Positions 46,606-56,650 of a DNA stretch of 64,000 nucleotides are shown here, piece after piece. Both the position numbers and the translations under genes were made by a program. The DNA is from Sarcocystis neurona (taxonomy: Eukaryota; Apicomplexa; Conoidasida; Eucoccidiorida; Sarcocystidae): positions 2,212,156 through 2,276,155 of the forward strand of contig KL647309.1 of assembly GCA_000727475.1 (NCBI GenBank). The letters are read 5' to 3'. Under the pieces are notes generated by a model. The model was not told the DNA's origin, did no database searches, and saw only the letters and a program-made list of their open reading frames with translations. Each line of letters opens with the position of its first letter. Within the stretch, counting starts at the first letter, position 1.

Positions 46606-49600
46606 GAATATACATGCATGCGAAATTCCCTCATCCGAAGCGACACGGTAAACTTGTGTGTACTTCATTGTATTTGGAGACAAGTTTACGTTTATGTATA
46701 TATATATATAGGTACATCTGTGAGTATATATATAGGTATATCTGTGAGTCACGTCCGTGTGCCGCTGGCGTGTCTACATGTATGTATGTGTTTGTACGTA
46801 TATGTATACATGTATAAATTGAAGTTATATATGGTTGCCGCAGGCACCATGGCAAATATACGTGTCTATAAATGGATATGTGGGAGCGTGTGATTCACAC
46901 GCGTCTTACTTCCACAGATATTTCCAAAAAGATGTGCACGTCTGTAGCAGCGACGTGTGCAGACGCGGCGCTACCTTCGCCGTCGCCGATGCGAGCAGCG
47001 CCAGGAAGAGGGTTCTGCACGTTGAGAAGGAAGAGTCACGGATGACTACGTATAGATGATATACATATATGTGTAGGATGATTTATATGTATACGTGGAT
47101 GCGAGAGTGTACGTGGGTGGCTGTATCCTTCTTTGTATAGGTGGATCTTTTAAGCGTGGGGAAAAGTGTACCTATTTAAAGATATAGATACAGATGTATT
47201 GACGTGGAAATGAATCCAGAGAGAGGTGTGTGCGTGTGTGTGGATCCTTATGGCGGTAGACAAGGAGAAGAGAGAAAGTTAGGAGACACGCAGAGAGACG
47301 TCGAGTATACACGAATGTCTAAATGCGTACTGACACGTGTTTTCAAAGAATAGCCAGGAAACCTGACAAATTTTTTCTCAGCTGCTTACCACTCTTGAGA
47401 AATGAACGTCCCCATCCGTTATGTCAGGAGGAGTGTATCTTATGCAGTCTGCTCCGCTGACGTAGCGAAAATGTGCACGGCAGTCGCCAAATTGTAGTTA
47501 AGGAGAAACTCAAGCGTTTCTCGGTTTAACATAGGGTTGACGTTTTGTGTTGCTGCACGGCAGCGCATTGTATGGTCGAGTGACCACGGTTAAAAAGAGA
47601 GACTATGATTTAAGGCCTGCTTTGTAGTAGAAATCCCCCTTTGCTCTCATAGAGGATGAGCCTTCTGCATGTCGTTGAAGATTACAAATACGTGTCGCAA
47701 GTGCGTCCCTCTGCATAAAAACCATGCCATAGCGACAGTAGGAGCAGGCGTTAAGGTGATCCAAGAAAAGTCACGTGAAGAGAGACGAAGGTGAAGCAGG
47801 CGACGCGGAAGAGGAACGAGGAGATCACACTGGAAAGGAAGTCGAGAGTGGGGTGGGGAGCGTTGAACAGCAGGAGAAAAAATTTAGCGGAGACACGAAA
47901 AAGAAGACAGCGAGGGAATGAACAGCGAATGAACGGTGACGGAATAAGTGGACGGACACAGGAAACGGTGAAATCCGGCGAAGAGTGGGAAGAAAGGAAA
48001 AGTAAAAAGGCAGGGAAGCACGAAAGTAGTAGGAAAGGAGGGAGGAGGCAAGGAGAGTGTTCGGGAAAACCCACACAGGCAAGGACACCGAACAAAGCTG
48101 AAGCTGAAGGGCAGGGGAGACGACGATTAAACATGGGGCATAGCTGAAACGAGGGAAGACTGGACTGGGACAGGAGGACCGATAGACTGATACTTAGGAA
48201 GGAAGGACAACAAGCACTGGCAAAAAAAGGACGGGCAAAATAAGGGGGAAACGGCGGGTCTCTCAAGGAAAGTTGCGTGGTCGTAGTGAGACAAGGAAGA
48301 CGACGTGGGAGTCCGGAGAAGACGACGTTGAGAAGGATGTCCTATATAGTAGTTGGAAAAGACTACGAAGACTGCTCGTTTCTTATTTACACATATGTAT
48401 CCAACAGCACACATATACACATGTGTCATAGCACACACCGACAGCATTCCACCAGACGCCATATTCTTTCCGCTCGCGTTCCTTTTCCCTCTGGTCCGTT
48501 AAGTATTGTCTTCACTGCACGAAACAGATACACTTCAGCAAAAGCAGCGTCAGAGAAACTACCGACAGCAACGGCAGAAATGCAGCGAGATTTCCGTTGA
48601 CGTATTGAAAGACACTAGCAAACCCACTGCGTGAATCACAAACGAATGGACTTCTGCGTGTACCTCATTTGTATTCATGCACACACTCTCTTACGTCGCG
48701 ATACACCACAGTCTCTCGTATGTATATATACATATATATATGTATGTGTATAGATTATATATAACACGTGAATCTAAAAACATAGTTGCCCTTGCTCACT
48801 CTTCGTGTATTCGTATGCGGCTCGGTAGAACGGAAGCACGGACGCGTGTTGCTTTTCCTCTGCTGGCCGCACTGCGGTGTGCATATCCCGTGGTACAGGG
48901 TATCTTCTGGACCAGATCCTCGGGACCGCTGAGTCGAAGGGCACGGGGAAGTGGACGGTGCAACAGGCAGCAGAGGCAGGTGTGGCAGTCCCGACTATTG
49001 CGACGGCACTGGATATTCGTTACATAAGTGGAGAACAGCTGTTGCGAGAGACGCTGAGTGAGAAGCTCAGACCTGAGGCACCGGGTCTCCCGAAGGGGAG
49101 TTTGACCGTCTCGCAAAAGGCGGTCACCGCGGACGACCTCGGTGAGTGCTTTACTGCGGTGTACGTGCACTGCAACGGAGAATTTGTATCCGGCGCCGCG
49201 TCTTTCAGCGGAAAAGCCTTTCACGTGGATTTGAATTGAAGGTACACGCGTTTGGTCGAGCACCACGTACTACAGATTCACGTACCGTCCTTCACACGAC
49301 AAAAATACAGTGCACCCCACTGCGTCCTCCCAGAACGCGGGTACTACATGTACAACTCGCACAGAGGGTTACACGCTAGACCCTTTTTGCGCGGTAGAAC
49401 GATACCCTGTTGCAAATCAGGCGAGACAGGGGAAGAGAGCAAACCGTACGGCTGACATTGACGGAATAGTCTCGTTGGTACCTGTAGCGTGACCCCAGGC
49501 CGACATCCGACTCCGCACCAACAGGTCAAAGGACGCCCACAAGAGTGGAAGACACCACCAGAGCGAGAACGTTTTTGTGTGACAGCACTCCACTGTGCTG

Positions 49601-52600
49601 CAGCAAAACAGACACTCTACCATAAAAATGTAATACAGTGGTCGTCTCTCTCTATATACATTTATATGTAGGACACATGTAGTGTTTACTCGCGGAGCCT
49701 CCTAGACTCGACAAGACCCCAGACCAGCACGGACCGCTGTCTTTTAGTGCTGCCGTTGTTTCCCTTAGACGACAATAGCGTGTGTTCTACGAAGGAGAGC
49801 GTACGGCTGCTATCCGTCTGAGTACGACGACAGGAGACTATCCAGGACATCGCTTTAGCGCGGGGAATGCCGCGAAAACATTTCTTGCATCTCGTGTGCA
49901 TACACCGCTACCGGATGTACACAAGGGAGAACAGCTCGCATTTCGACACAACATCTGTTTGTAGAGCCGCAGTCCCGCAGCGCTGCAGTTGTGAAACGAG
50001 AATCTGTTTCCAAAAAAACAGCAGCAAATGATCCTTTTGCACTCATCACTACTTCCTTGTGCTACCGCAGTGGTGCAGAAGGCAAGTGAGTGGGGGGGGC
50101 TTAGTCACAAGGAAAGAACACTGCAGGCAACGGATTTTATGCACGATGCTGGATGTGCCTAGATACAACTTCTAAACTTTGTAAGTAAAGAGACCTCCTC
50201 ACCTCAGTCGCATTTCACAGGATCTTCAGAGACTGGAGAGACATAGCTGCAAAAACACTGTATCTCGCAAAAGCTCTTTTTTCGGAATACCGGAACATAT
50301 GAAGTCGTCAACGACGAACCTCGCCTCATAGCTCCAAGGTATCCGCACACGGACAGGTAAGAAGTACCAGTACATCACATCTCTGTACGGCCTTTTTCCT
50401 CGTTGTGATACAGTGTTTATTGAATGCGTAGATGGAGGCGGTACTGGTAGAAATCGTGGATCGAAACGACGTGCAGAGGGTTGATGTGCGGTGGTATACA
50501 CCACAAGTCAACTGCGTCGTTGTACGGGGTATGTGGATTTGGTACTTGTTGCGGGTAGTTCTCACTGATCCGTAGCTTCTTTTTCGAAGTGTGTCCTCTA
50601 GGCGTACGCATGTATACGATGAACGGAAAAATTCTGTTCCGTACAGCAAGATTTTCTATTACCACCATCTTCGAATATAACCGAAACAAGCAACCCCCGC
50701 AGAGAAGCTTTTCTGGTGCTGCTGCTGCCTCTGACAAGACGTTCACGCTTGCAGTCCACCCAATGCCCTCACTGTTAGTGAAAGCCTGGCTTGTCTTCTG
50801 TGAGTCGAGGTCTTAATGTAGGAGTACCAGCAGAACTCCATAGGCACAAAGAAAAACTAGCTTTGGACCGATCAGAGACTGTGATACTGAATAAGTGTAA
50901 ACTAACTTGTGCGTCTGTTTATAAGTAGATGTGTGTGACACGTGCTCACGCAGGTGATATACCTTTGTTCGTTACTTTTCCAAATATAGGGTGGAGATCG
51001 CATCCCTTGGTTGTTGCTAGGGCAGAAAACCTCCCCGCCTCACATACTGAATCTCTGTGCTTTCCTTAAGATATAGAATACTCCTCCTTCTGTTGGGTGC
51101 TCCTGCAACGCAGCCGAGTCGCGATAGCCTGGTAAACGCTAGTCTGCGCAGTAATTCTTACTCCCCAAGCCTTCCACATCCTGCGCAGCAATGCGCAAAG
51201 TGGCGCGGCCTGTTCCTTTTGTGTAGAGCAGCTTTTTTGTGCCTCAATCCTTGTGAGCTGTCTCATCCGTATATGATTTGAAAAGCACCTGTATAGTCTG
51301 CTTGTCGTGGGAGCTTCTGAGAGTATCTGAGACGGAAGCTGGCCTGCCTGGAGGCGACTTCTCTGGCCGGTGCGCCCTCATCTTTGTCGAGGCAATAGTT
51401 CGGAGATGAAGTAGTAGTATGGTAGTACGACTTCCGCGATTACTATTAGTAGAGGCACCAGGATGACAAGTAGTCTTCAATCTTGCTATCTGCGCACAAG
51501 AATTAGTGTTGGCAAAGGCTTTGCCAAACGCTTGGGTGTAAAATCACATATGAGGGAGAGAATCTATACATGCGGCATGAAGTCATTTTGTTTTTTCCAG
51601 ATGTTACCAACTACGCCGAGCAACACCGTAAGCACAACCAGGTTGTTGGGTCTCCTTCCGCCCGTGTCTTGCATTTTTGTATAGTTGCTATCTGTAGTCC
51701 AAGTGGCCGCTGACCGCAACACTGTTTGGGCGAGAGAGACGGAGTGAGGATCTCTGCGGAGGAAGACACAAAGCTGGCAGTCCTCTACCTGCCACGTGTC
51801 TTTTTGTTTGATGGCAACCTCTCTAAAAATAGCAGCACTTTTCGTGGTTTAGCACACTACGATGGCCAAATGGATGCACTAGGACTGTACTGGTACTGGT
51901 GGTGGTAGGTGCAAGATTGTTAGAGGAGATGCGAGGATAGTTCTAGGGTTAGCAGCGGTGCTGAGAGCGGTTGTTGTACCACGGCTGTAAGAAGCAGTAA
52001 CAGAAGTGACACTATCTATAGGAGCACAAATTGATGTTGCTGTAACAATAGTAGGATAGTCGTAGTTCGGGTGGCAGTACCAGTGGTAGTGGGGTAGACG
52101 TAGCTCCAGTAGTACCTGTGTTAGTGGTGATGGTTGAGACGTCGGGAGTAATAGTAGTGCTAGCAGTAATAATGGATGTCACCTGTAGTGGATGCAAGAG
52201 TTGTTATCGTAGTGATGATAGTAGCACGACAGGATCAGCAGTTGTGCTTGTACAGGTAGCGGTAGATGGACGAAAGAGCGGATGAACACCAGTAGCAGCA
52301 CTAGCAGTGTTGCAACTAATCGCAGTGACGGTACCAATGACAGCCGTGTAATTTACTAGTATGAGCTGGTAGAAGCACACAGCCAGACAGTAGGGGTTTT
52401 ATTACGTCTACGATAGTACTCTCGATCAATTTCATTTTTTTCGCCGGTTATACGTCTGTTTCAGCGGACATAGAAAGGGCGCTGCTATGCGGGAAGATCT
52501 GCTGCTATGCGCAAGGGATGCAATTGCTTGCTGTTATGTCTCGCCTTCGAAAGTGGAATTTGAACCTCGCGGAGATATGCCGAATCTGGAAAGGTAGGAC

Positions 52601-55600
52601 ACCAAGACCGTATTCGCGACCTGTACCGGTGAAGCCAACGTAGCGGTCTTCAAGTCCGAGTCCTTTTTTGGGCGCTCCCGTCCGGCGTTAAAAGCTGAGC
52701 GCAGACTTTTGCACCATACAGAAAAACTCAAGAGAGGCGAACGTATGCAAGGGCTGCTCTGGTGGAGCTTTTGACGAACTGACACATTCAGAGAAAGGTG
52801 TGCAACAGGCTGAAGCGTGGTTCACAGTCCCTACGCACCCCTGCGTTCCTAGCTGTGGACGTGTGTGTTTGTGGATGTCTGCATATGCATGTGTGTAGAC
52901 GCCTCAACGTCTCATAAGTGGAGAAATTCACACCTGCACTGTTAGCAAGGCCGCCTCCTGCGTGTGATTCTACCTGGAGCTGTAAACCTGTACTTTTACA
53001 GTTGAGCTGTATATGAAGTAGTGTATAGGGACCGACCGTAGGCGCAATATCACTGTGTTCGCTTCCGCTTTCTTAGGGAGGGCATATCCGCACCCTGCAA
53101 GGAGTGCACCTGCGGTTTGCTAGAGTGTTCCGGTCGTAGTCCAGACGTTTGCCGAGCTGACATCGCAGAGAGACTAGTCCCCGGTGTAGAAATCTACCAC
53201 TCACAAAGCCTTAGTGCGACCTACCCTTGAAAGGAAACAGCACGTCTCCCTTGCTTGCTTATATAGCCCACCTGCGGCATCCACTTATGCCCACACAGGT
53301 CTGCGTCGCAGTGTTCCCGTCTCGAGGTCGAGGCACCCCTGCACGCATTAATAAAGGAAAGTATTGATGCCCACGCCGAATATGCGTCTGCAAGTGGATT
53401 CTGAAGAAATCCTTCTCAAGAAGAGCAAAATCACCTTTTTGACTGTCTACTGTGTCCACATGTTGTTGTGACTTCCTACTGATACTCAGGTATGAAGACC
53501 TACACGCGGTGCGCGTACGTGCCTCCCCGTTGTATCTGCGTTCACGAGGAAGTTCTTGTTCGAGCTCGTTCAACAAGTAGAACAACTTTTGTCCTCTGCT
53601 GTCTTTTACGGGCTCATGTTTCGATCCCAGGTGGCTGTATAATTCGGGCCAAATTTCTGGATACCCTGGCGTCGGCTTTTGTTAAGAAACCGTCCCTTCA
53701 AAGCGTACTCTTGGACGACCAGTAAGCGGTGCATGGAAAACCGTCGCCTGCGTATCGGTCGGTTGCCTGATTCCTCGCTGCTGCACAATGTGTGAATGTA
53801 CGTATGCCTGTTGAGTGTACGAGTGTAATTCTACTCCGTTTCTGTTAAGGCATTAGTGTACAAAACAACGAGTGTTGTTCTACCTAGACGTCATTGAAGG
53901 ATGCACAGAGAACCTGCTTTGTTTCTCTACACATAAGTGTATGGATGTGCGCTGATGCTAGTTACTTTTTCTTGACGTGACACCGCGTACTCTACATTAC
54001 AGACATACTCGCATACACAGCAGTCTGAAACTCTGTCCGCACATTTTGAAGTTGTCCCGTTACGCATGTGTGGGTGCGGCGCCGCATTACATGTATTGGA
54101 TCCTCTGCAGAATCTACGCAGTCCTGAAGAAACACACCTGTGAGTGAAGAAGTCGTTGCCTTGTATCCTCACAGTGTTTCGCTTACTCTATGAAGTGCGT
54201 GTATAGACGCATGCATGTCGTAGCCCACCTATGTCTACGTATATGACTGTGTATATGTACATATATATTTTGCATTGTGTGCATTTTTGAACACGACGTT
54301 CGCTGAACGTTCGTGACTGGGGTCTGTTTCATAATTTGATCGCTTCCTGCATCACGCTATTTACTTCCTGCGTGCGGATCTGATCGCCTCTGACGGGAGC
54401 GCCATCAGTGTGTCTGTGTTGCCCACAGCACGAAACGTACGCCCCTTTCTCGCCGCACAGAACGTCGCTGGGTGCACATCACGTGTCACAGATGTGTAGG
54501 CTGTGCCGTTGCCTTGCCTGTCACGAGTGGATGCTGTTCTCCTGTGAGGCAGTATACACAAGGTGTGAGGGCCCCCGTCGGTGTGACTTGTCCTCGGGAA
54601 TAGTATTATTGTGGAAACATGTTTCACAGATGGGTACACCCTGACCTGTCACCACAGTGATGTGTCTCCCTGCAAGAAAGCGTGTATCAACCTCATCCTG
54701 CACGTCCGTGACGCACTCTTTTCGCTGTTGATATTAATTCTCGCTTCTGCGGTGTTCTCCTGCGACGACTTGCGAGCACAGTGATTACCTACCGGAAGAC
54801 ATCTTACGGTAGTGTAACACTTCTTCTTTTGAATGATCTGAGGATATAGCACCGTGGACCTTGAATGTGTCTGATGGACCGTTTGACGACTCACGTGTGC
54901 CTTGTCCAAACAAAGTGTTGTTCTTAGGTGCTGAAATTGGTATATATCGTTGGACGCTAGCTGTGCTGTCGAAGGCCGAACGTAACTTTTACGCGCATAC
55001 AGCGCTAGGGCTCAGCCACTGTCAGTCTTTCCACGAAACTGCAAGATTGAAAGCGATTCTAAGCGCGCCTGGAGCAGAGTCCCCGACAACGGTGCGCGGG
55101 GTTTGGGTGATACGCTCCCATGAAGGAAGCGCTGCTGTACGGTCGCATCAAACAAACTGGGAACACGGTAGCGCTTTTTTCATTTTGTGTATGTTCTCGG
55201 TGCCGTGGACTAGAAGTGTAGCGCTGTACGCAGGTACCGCTCAAGACTAGGAAAATCGACTTCTCTGCTGAACGTCGTTGTTCCAAGCAGTAGGCAGAGA
55301 TGCTACGTAGAAGCAGCACTGCAGACGCCCGGTGTGGCGGTACACTTGATGTGACGTGTCCTCACACTAGAGCTATTATCAGAAGAAGGGCATTACGAAT
55401 AGAGAACTTTCCACTGGAGCCTCGCGATTTTTACCTGCGCTTGCTGGCGCCTGAGTAGGATTGCCACCTAATCGTCCTCCTTACGTACAGGTGTGTTTTT
55501 CGGAAGTACGCGTGCACGTAAGTCTATATGCGTATATACACAATATATGGATACACATCTGCTGCCCCTGCGGTGTTGTTTAGTGTCGCTTGTGCGTGGT

Positions 55601-56007
55601 CGATGCCGCCGTCTCCGTTCTCGCCGTCGTACTAGTGTTATATGCTACCCACACCTGCCCCCGCGATTGTTATCGTGCCTGTGCTCCGTCTTCCTGCAAA
55701 AATATCCTTGAGGCCCCAGCAGCCTGCTCTTTTTTTGTGCGTCTGCAGAATCGCAAAGACGGTGAAGGACCACCTTCCAGCACTGCAGCGGATCGTGTTA
55801 AACGCCACGTTACCGCCACCAAGAGAAACCGTTTCGGCTGTTTTTCTCCCTATTGCATGTCACTCTGCGAGCCTGTCATACTTGACTGCTATGTCTACTG
55901 CTGAGCTGCCGACGAACCTCATACAGGCTCAGCGAGATTGTTTCGGAGCGCACACTTTCAGACGCAAAGATAGGGAGGGTGTATTCCACGAGGAGCACTG
56001 GATTTAG
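31302..56007 (+). CDS. 6PGDH: 6-phosphogluconate dehydrogenase, decarboxylating (copy A), 9 exons, 517 aa
   Basis: Oxidises 6-phosphogluconate to ribulose 5-phosphate and CO2 with NADP+ (oxidative pentose phosphate pathway), normally in the cytosol as a dimer. Exons read from the sequence: 31302-31493, 33460-33504, 37062-37198, 40451-40763, 44456-44600, 48899-49141, 52465-52593, 53631-53721 and 55749-56007. All junctions are GT-AG and phases match throughout; total 1,554 nt with TAG stop. Motifs: Rossmann start GLAVMG and NRT (NADP); [23 protein letters not shown] (residues 130-148); K213, H216, N217 and E220 in [11 protein letters not shown] (sheep K183, H186, N187, E190); GTGKWT; DIRYIS; and [10 protein letters not shown] near the C-terminus. 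All expected catalytic residues are present. Compared with yeast there is an insertion of about 20 residues with QQQQ before GPGGAGHY. The usual Lys of LVKAG is Gln (MIQAG). The ATG is the only one fitting the family start. Introns total about 23.2 kb. Copy B lies 2.6 kb downstream in the same orientation. Confidence 0.95.
31494..33459 (+). repeat. Intron 1 of 6PGDH copy A, repeat-filled
   Basis: Donor TTT|GTACGC and acceptor GCGCAG|GTG. Contents: two clear units and one weaker unit, about 65-85 bp apart (about 31506, 31571 and 31656; ATTGG/GTTGCTCGGAGAAA then TCTCC and (TA)n); (TG)n at 31903-31929; a G-run of eight plus nine at 32518-32535; CAG triplets near 32220-32240 and 32570-32585; and four units of about 72 bp at 32999-33245 starting TGCTCTCTGTCTCTC. 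No gene is seen inside. Confidence 0.85.
32999..33245. repeat. Minisatellite, about 72-bp period, four units
   Basis: Units begin near 32999, 33075, 33145 and 33209 with TGCTCTCTGTCTCTC-like pyrimidine DNA. They continue through (TA)n or TATAGG and a GTAAGTATGTGTAGG-like part, and two of them end in ATACCACTGTG. It lies in intron 1 of 6PGDH copy A. Confidence 0.7.
33638..34080. repeat. Minisatellite, about 158-bp period, three units
   Basis: Units start near 33638, 33798 and 33956 (spacing 160 and 158), each directly after a GCAG. Each reads GATAG..., then ACACACT/ACGCACTACG, GTCAGCGA, GCGACTTCTTT-like, GATCTACAT-like and CTCTGCT. The first two then run through (TA)n to the next TTGCAG. The even spacing and colinear order across three units make a tandem duplication secure despite divergence. 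Confidence 0.8.
36159..36688. other. Assembly gap, 530 N
   Basis: A run of 530 Ns inside intron 2 of 6PGDH copy A. Both edges are (TA)n: about ten TA repeats before and about twelve after. Matching GAGAGAGG-AAACCTACGTATATA sequence flanks it (about 36107-36130 and 36730-36760), so the missing DNA is probably more of a tandem repeat and its true length is unknown. Confidence 0.98.
37970..38290. repeat. TG-rich tandem array with 16-18 bp higher-order unit
   Basis: A long TG-rich stretch in which TGTGTGTATGTGTCTCTC-like units recur, most regularly at 38095-38180. It lies in intron 3 of 6PGDH copy A. Confidence 0.8.
39225..39690. repeat. Minisatellite, about 80-100 bp period, five degenerate units
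   Basis: Units anchor on CTGCCTAC or related CTAACTAC/CTACCTAG, followed by a TGTATATCT part and TTATCTATCTACA-like DNA, near 39235, 39312, 39411, 39513 and 39608. Each carries a (TA)n core. It lies in intron 3 of 6PGDH copy A. Confidence 0.65.
40805..41940. repeat. Intronic CTG/TGC triplet block
   Basis: About 1.1 kb dominated by CTG triplets on the gene's sense strand. The first part (40810-41000) is a tandem array of CTGCGGCTG-type units separated by CGACTGATG/TGTGACTGATG spacers, period roughly 24-30. The transcript would carry CUG-rich RNA. Confidence 0.85.
43840..44400 (+). repeat. Long polypyrimidine-rich tract upstream of exon 5
   Basis: The plus strand is overwhelmingly C and T, with TTCTT, CTCTCT and CCTTC blocks, for about 550 bases. 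It ends shortly before the intron 4 acceptor at 44455. It can serve as an extended polypyrimidine tract and has the composition of triplex-prone DNA. Confidence 0.7.
44601..48898 (+). repeat. Intron 5 of 6PGDH copy A, repeat-filled
   Basis: Donor GATG|GTATGT and acceptor GGTACAG|GG. Contains (TA)n at about 44824-44838, 46244-46264, 46577-46602, 46697-46712 and 48723-48742; CTG-rich stretches at 45400-45580 and 45760-45900; TG/TA-rich DNA at 46020-46820 with a 23-bp direct duplication (46697-46748); and a purine-rich tract at 47765-48330. No supported gene. Copy B lacks this intron. Confidence 0.8.
47765..48330 (+). repeat. Long polypurine-rich tract
   Basis: The plus strand is predominantly A and G (GGAAAG, AGAAGA, GAGGA blocks) for about 560 bases. 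The minus-strand frame through it (48266-47751) translates as Phe/Ser/Pro/Leu-rich sequence, which is a composition artefact. It mirrors in composition the pyrimidine tract 3.9 kb upstream. Confidence 0.7.
49142..52464 (+). other. Intron 6 of 6PGDH copy A, mostly single-copy
   Basis: Donor CTCG|GTGAGT and acceptor TTTCAG|CG. Unlike introns 1-5 it is almost free of (TA)n/(TG)n. Its only obvious repeat is the AGT/GTA-type triplet patch at 51895-52370. Copy B has an intron at the same position and phase (394 bp), so this position is ancestral to the pair. Confidence 0.85.
51895..52370. repeat. Degenerate GTA/GTG/AGC triplet patch
   Basis: A stretch of about 475 bases built from GTA, GTG, TAG and AGC-like triplets (for example GTAGTA, GTGGTG, CAGTAGTACC), without long perfect runs. 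The minus-strand frame 52197-52012 through it is Thr/Ser-rich. It lies in intron 6 of 6PGDH copy A and differs from the CTG patches elsewhere. Confidence 0.6.
52594..53630 (+). other. Intron 7 of 6PGDH copy A
   Basis: Donor AAAG|GTAGGA and acceptor CCCAG|GT. About 1.0 kb of sequence without notable repeats or frames. It splits the Trp-Lys-Gly-Gly-Cys-Ile-Ile motif; copy B is uninterrupted at the equivalent Trp-Gln-Ala-Gly-Cys-Leu-Ile. Confidence 0.85.
53722..55748 (+). other. Intron 8 of 6PGDH copy A
   Basis: Donor CCA|GTAAGC and acceptor TCTGCAG|A. About 2.0 kb without tandem arrays apart from a little TA/TG near 54236-54270. No supported gene inside. Copy B has no intron here. Confidence 0.85.
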
Positions 56008-56615
56008 CAGCACTTTTGACTTCAGTTTGGGCATGCAAAATGTGTGGCGTAGCTGCAGACGTACAGTCGTGGGCACAAGCACACTCACCTGAGGTGTAGG
56101 GGCACAAGAAGCGTGTGAACACGAATTCGGTTTCTGCGCAGGATAAACGCACAAGCATATACATACAGATACACAGAGATCCGCACACTCGTACGTGTGT
56201 GTATACACGCCATGAAGAATATTCATCATAGAATGTGTGCCACGCTTCTCGTGGCGCAGTGCAGCGCACAGAGCTTGCGAACACAGATCACCCATATCTG
56301 GACAGGAGATGGTGCAGAGGCGGGCGGCCATCTGGATTACGAAGGCGAGAAAGTACCAGCGTGCAGGGAGGGCCCAGTACCTTCGCTGTGTACTGTCGTC
56401 TGAGGTCACCACTTGTGTATGTCTATATCTGTTTAGTCAGGAACAAATGCTAACGGAAGAGTCCTCACGTCATTCCCTCACTGGCGCGCAATCTCGGACC
56501 AGTTTTATTTGAGACCTTACTGGTGTACGTTTTTGAACACTGGATTTCCACTACCGGTGGTGACCAGAGAGCCACTCAGCACCCAGATATGTACACGAAA
56601 CTGCAAACGAATCAG

Positions 56616-56650
<35 letters not shown>

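Noticed and set aside
47751..48266. 171-codon minus-strand frame, Phe/Ser/Pro/Leu-rich
   Set aside because: It is the antisense of a polypurine tract inside intron 5 with no domain, and is a composition artefact.
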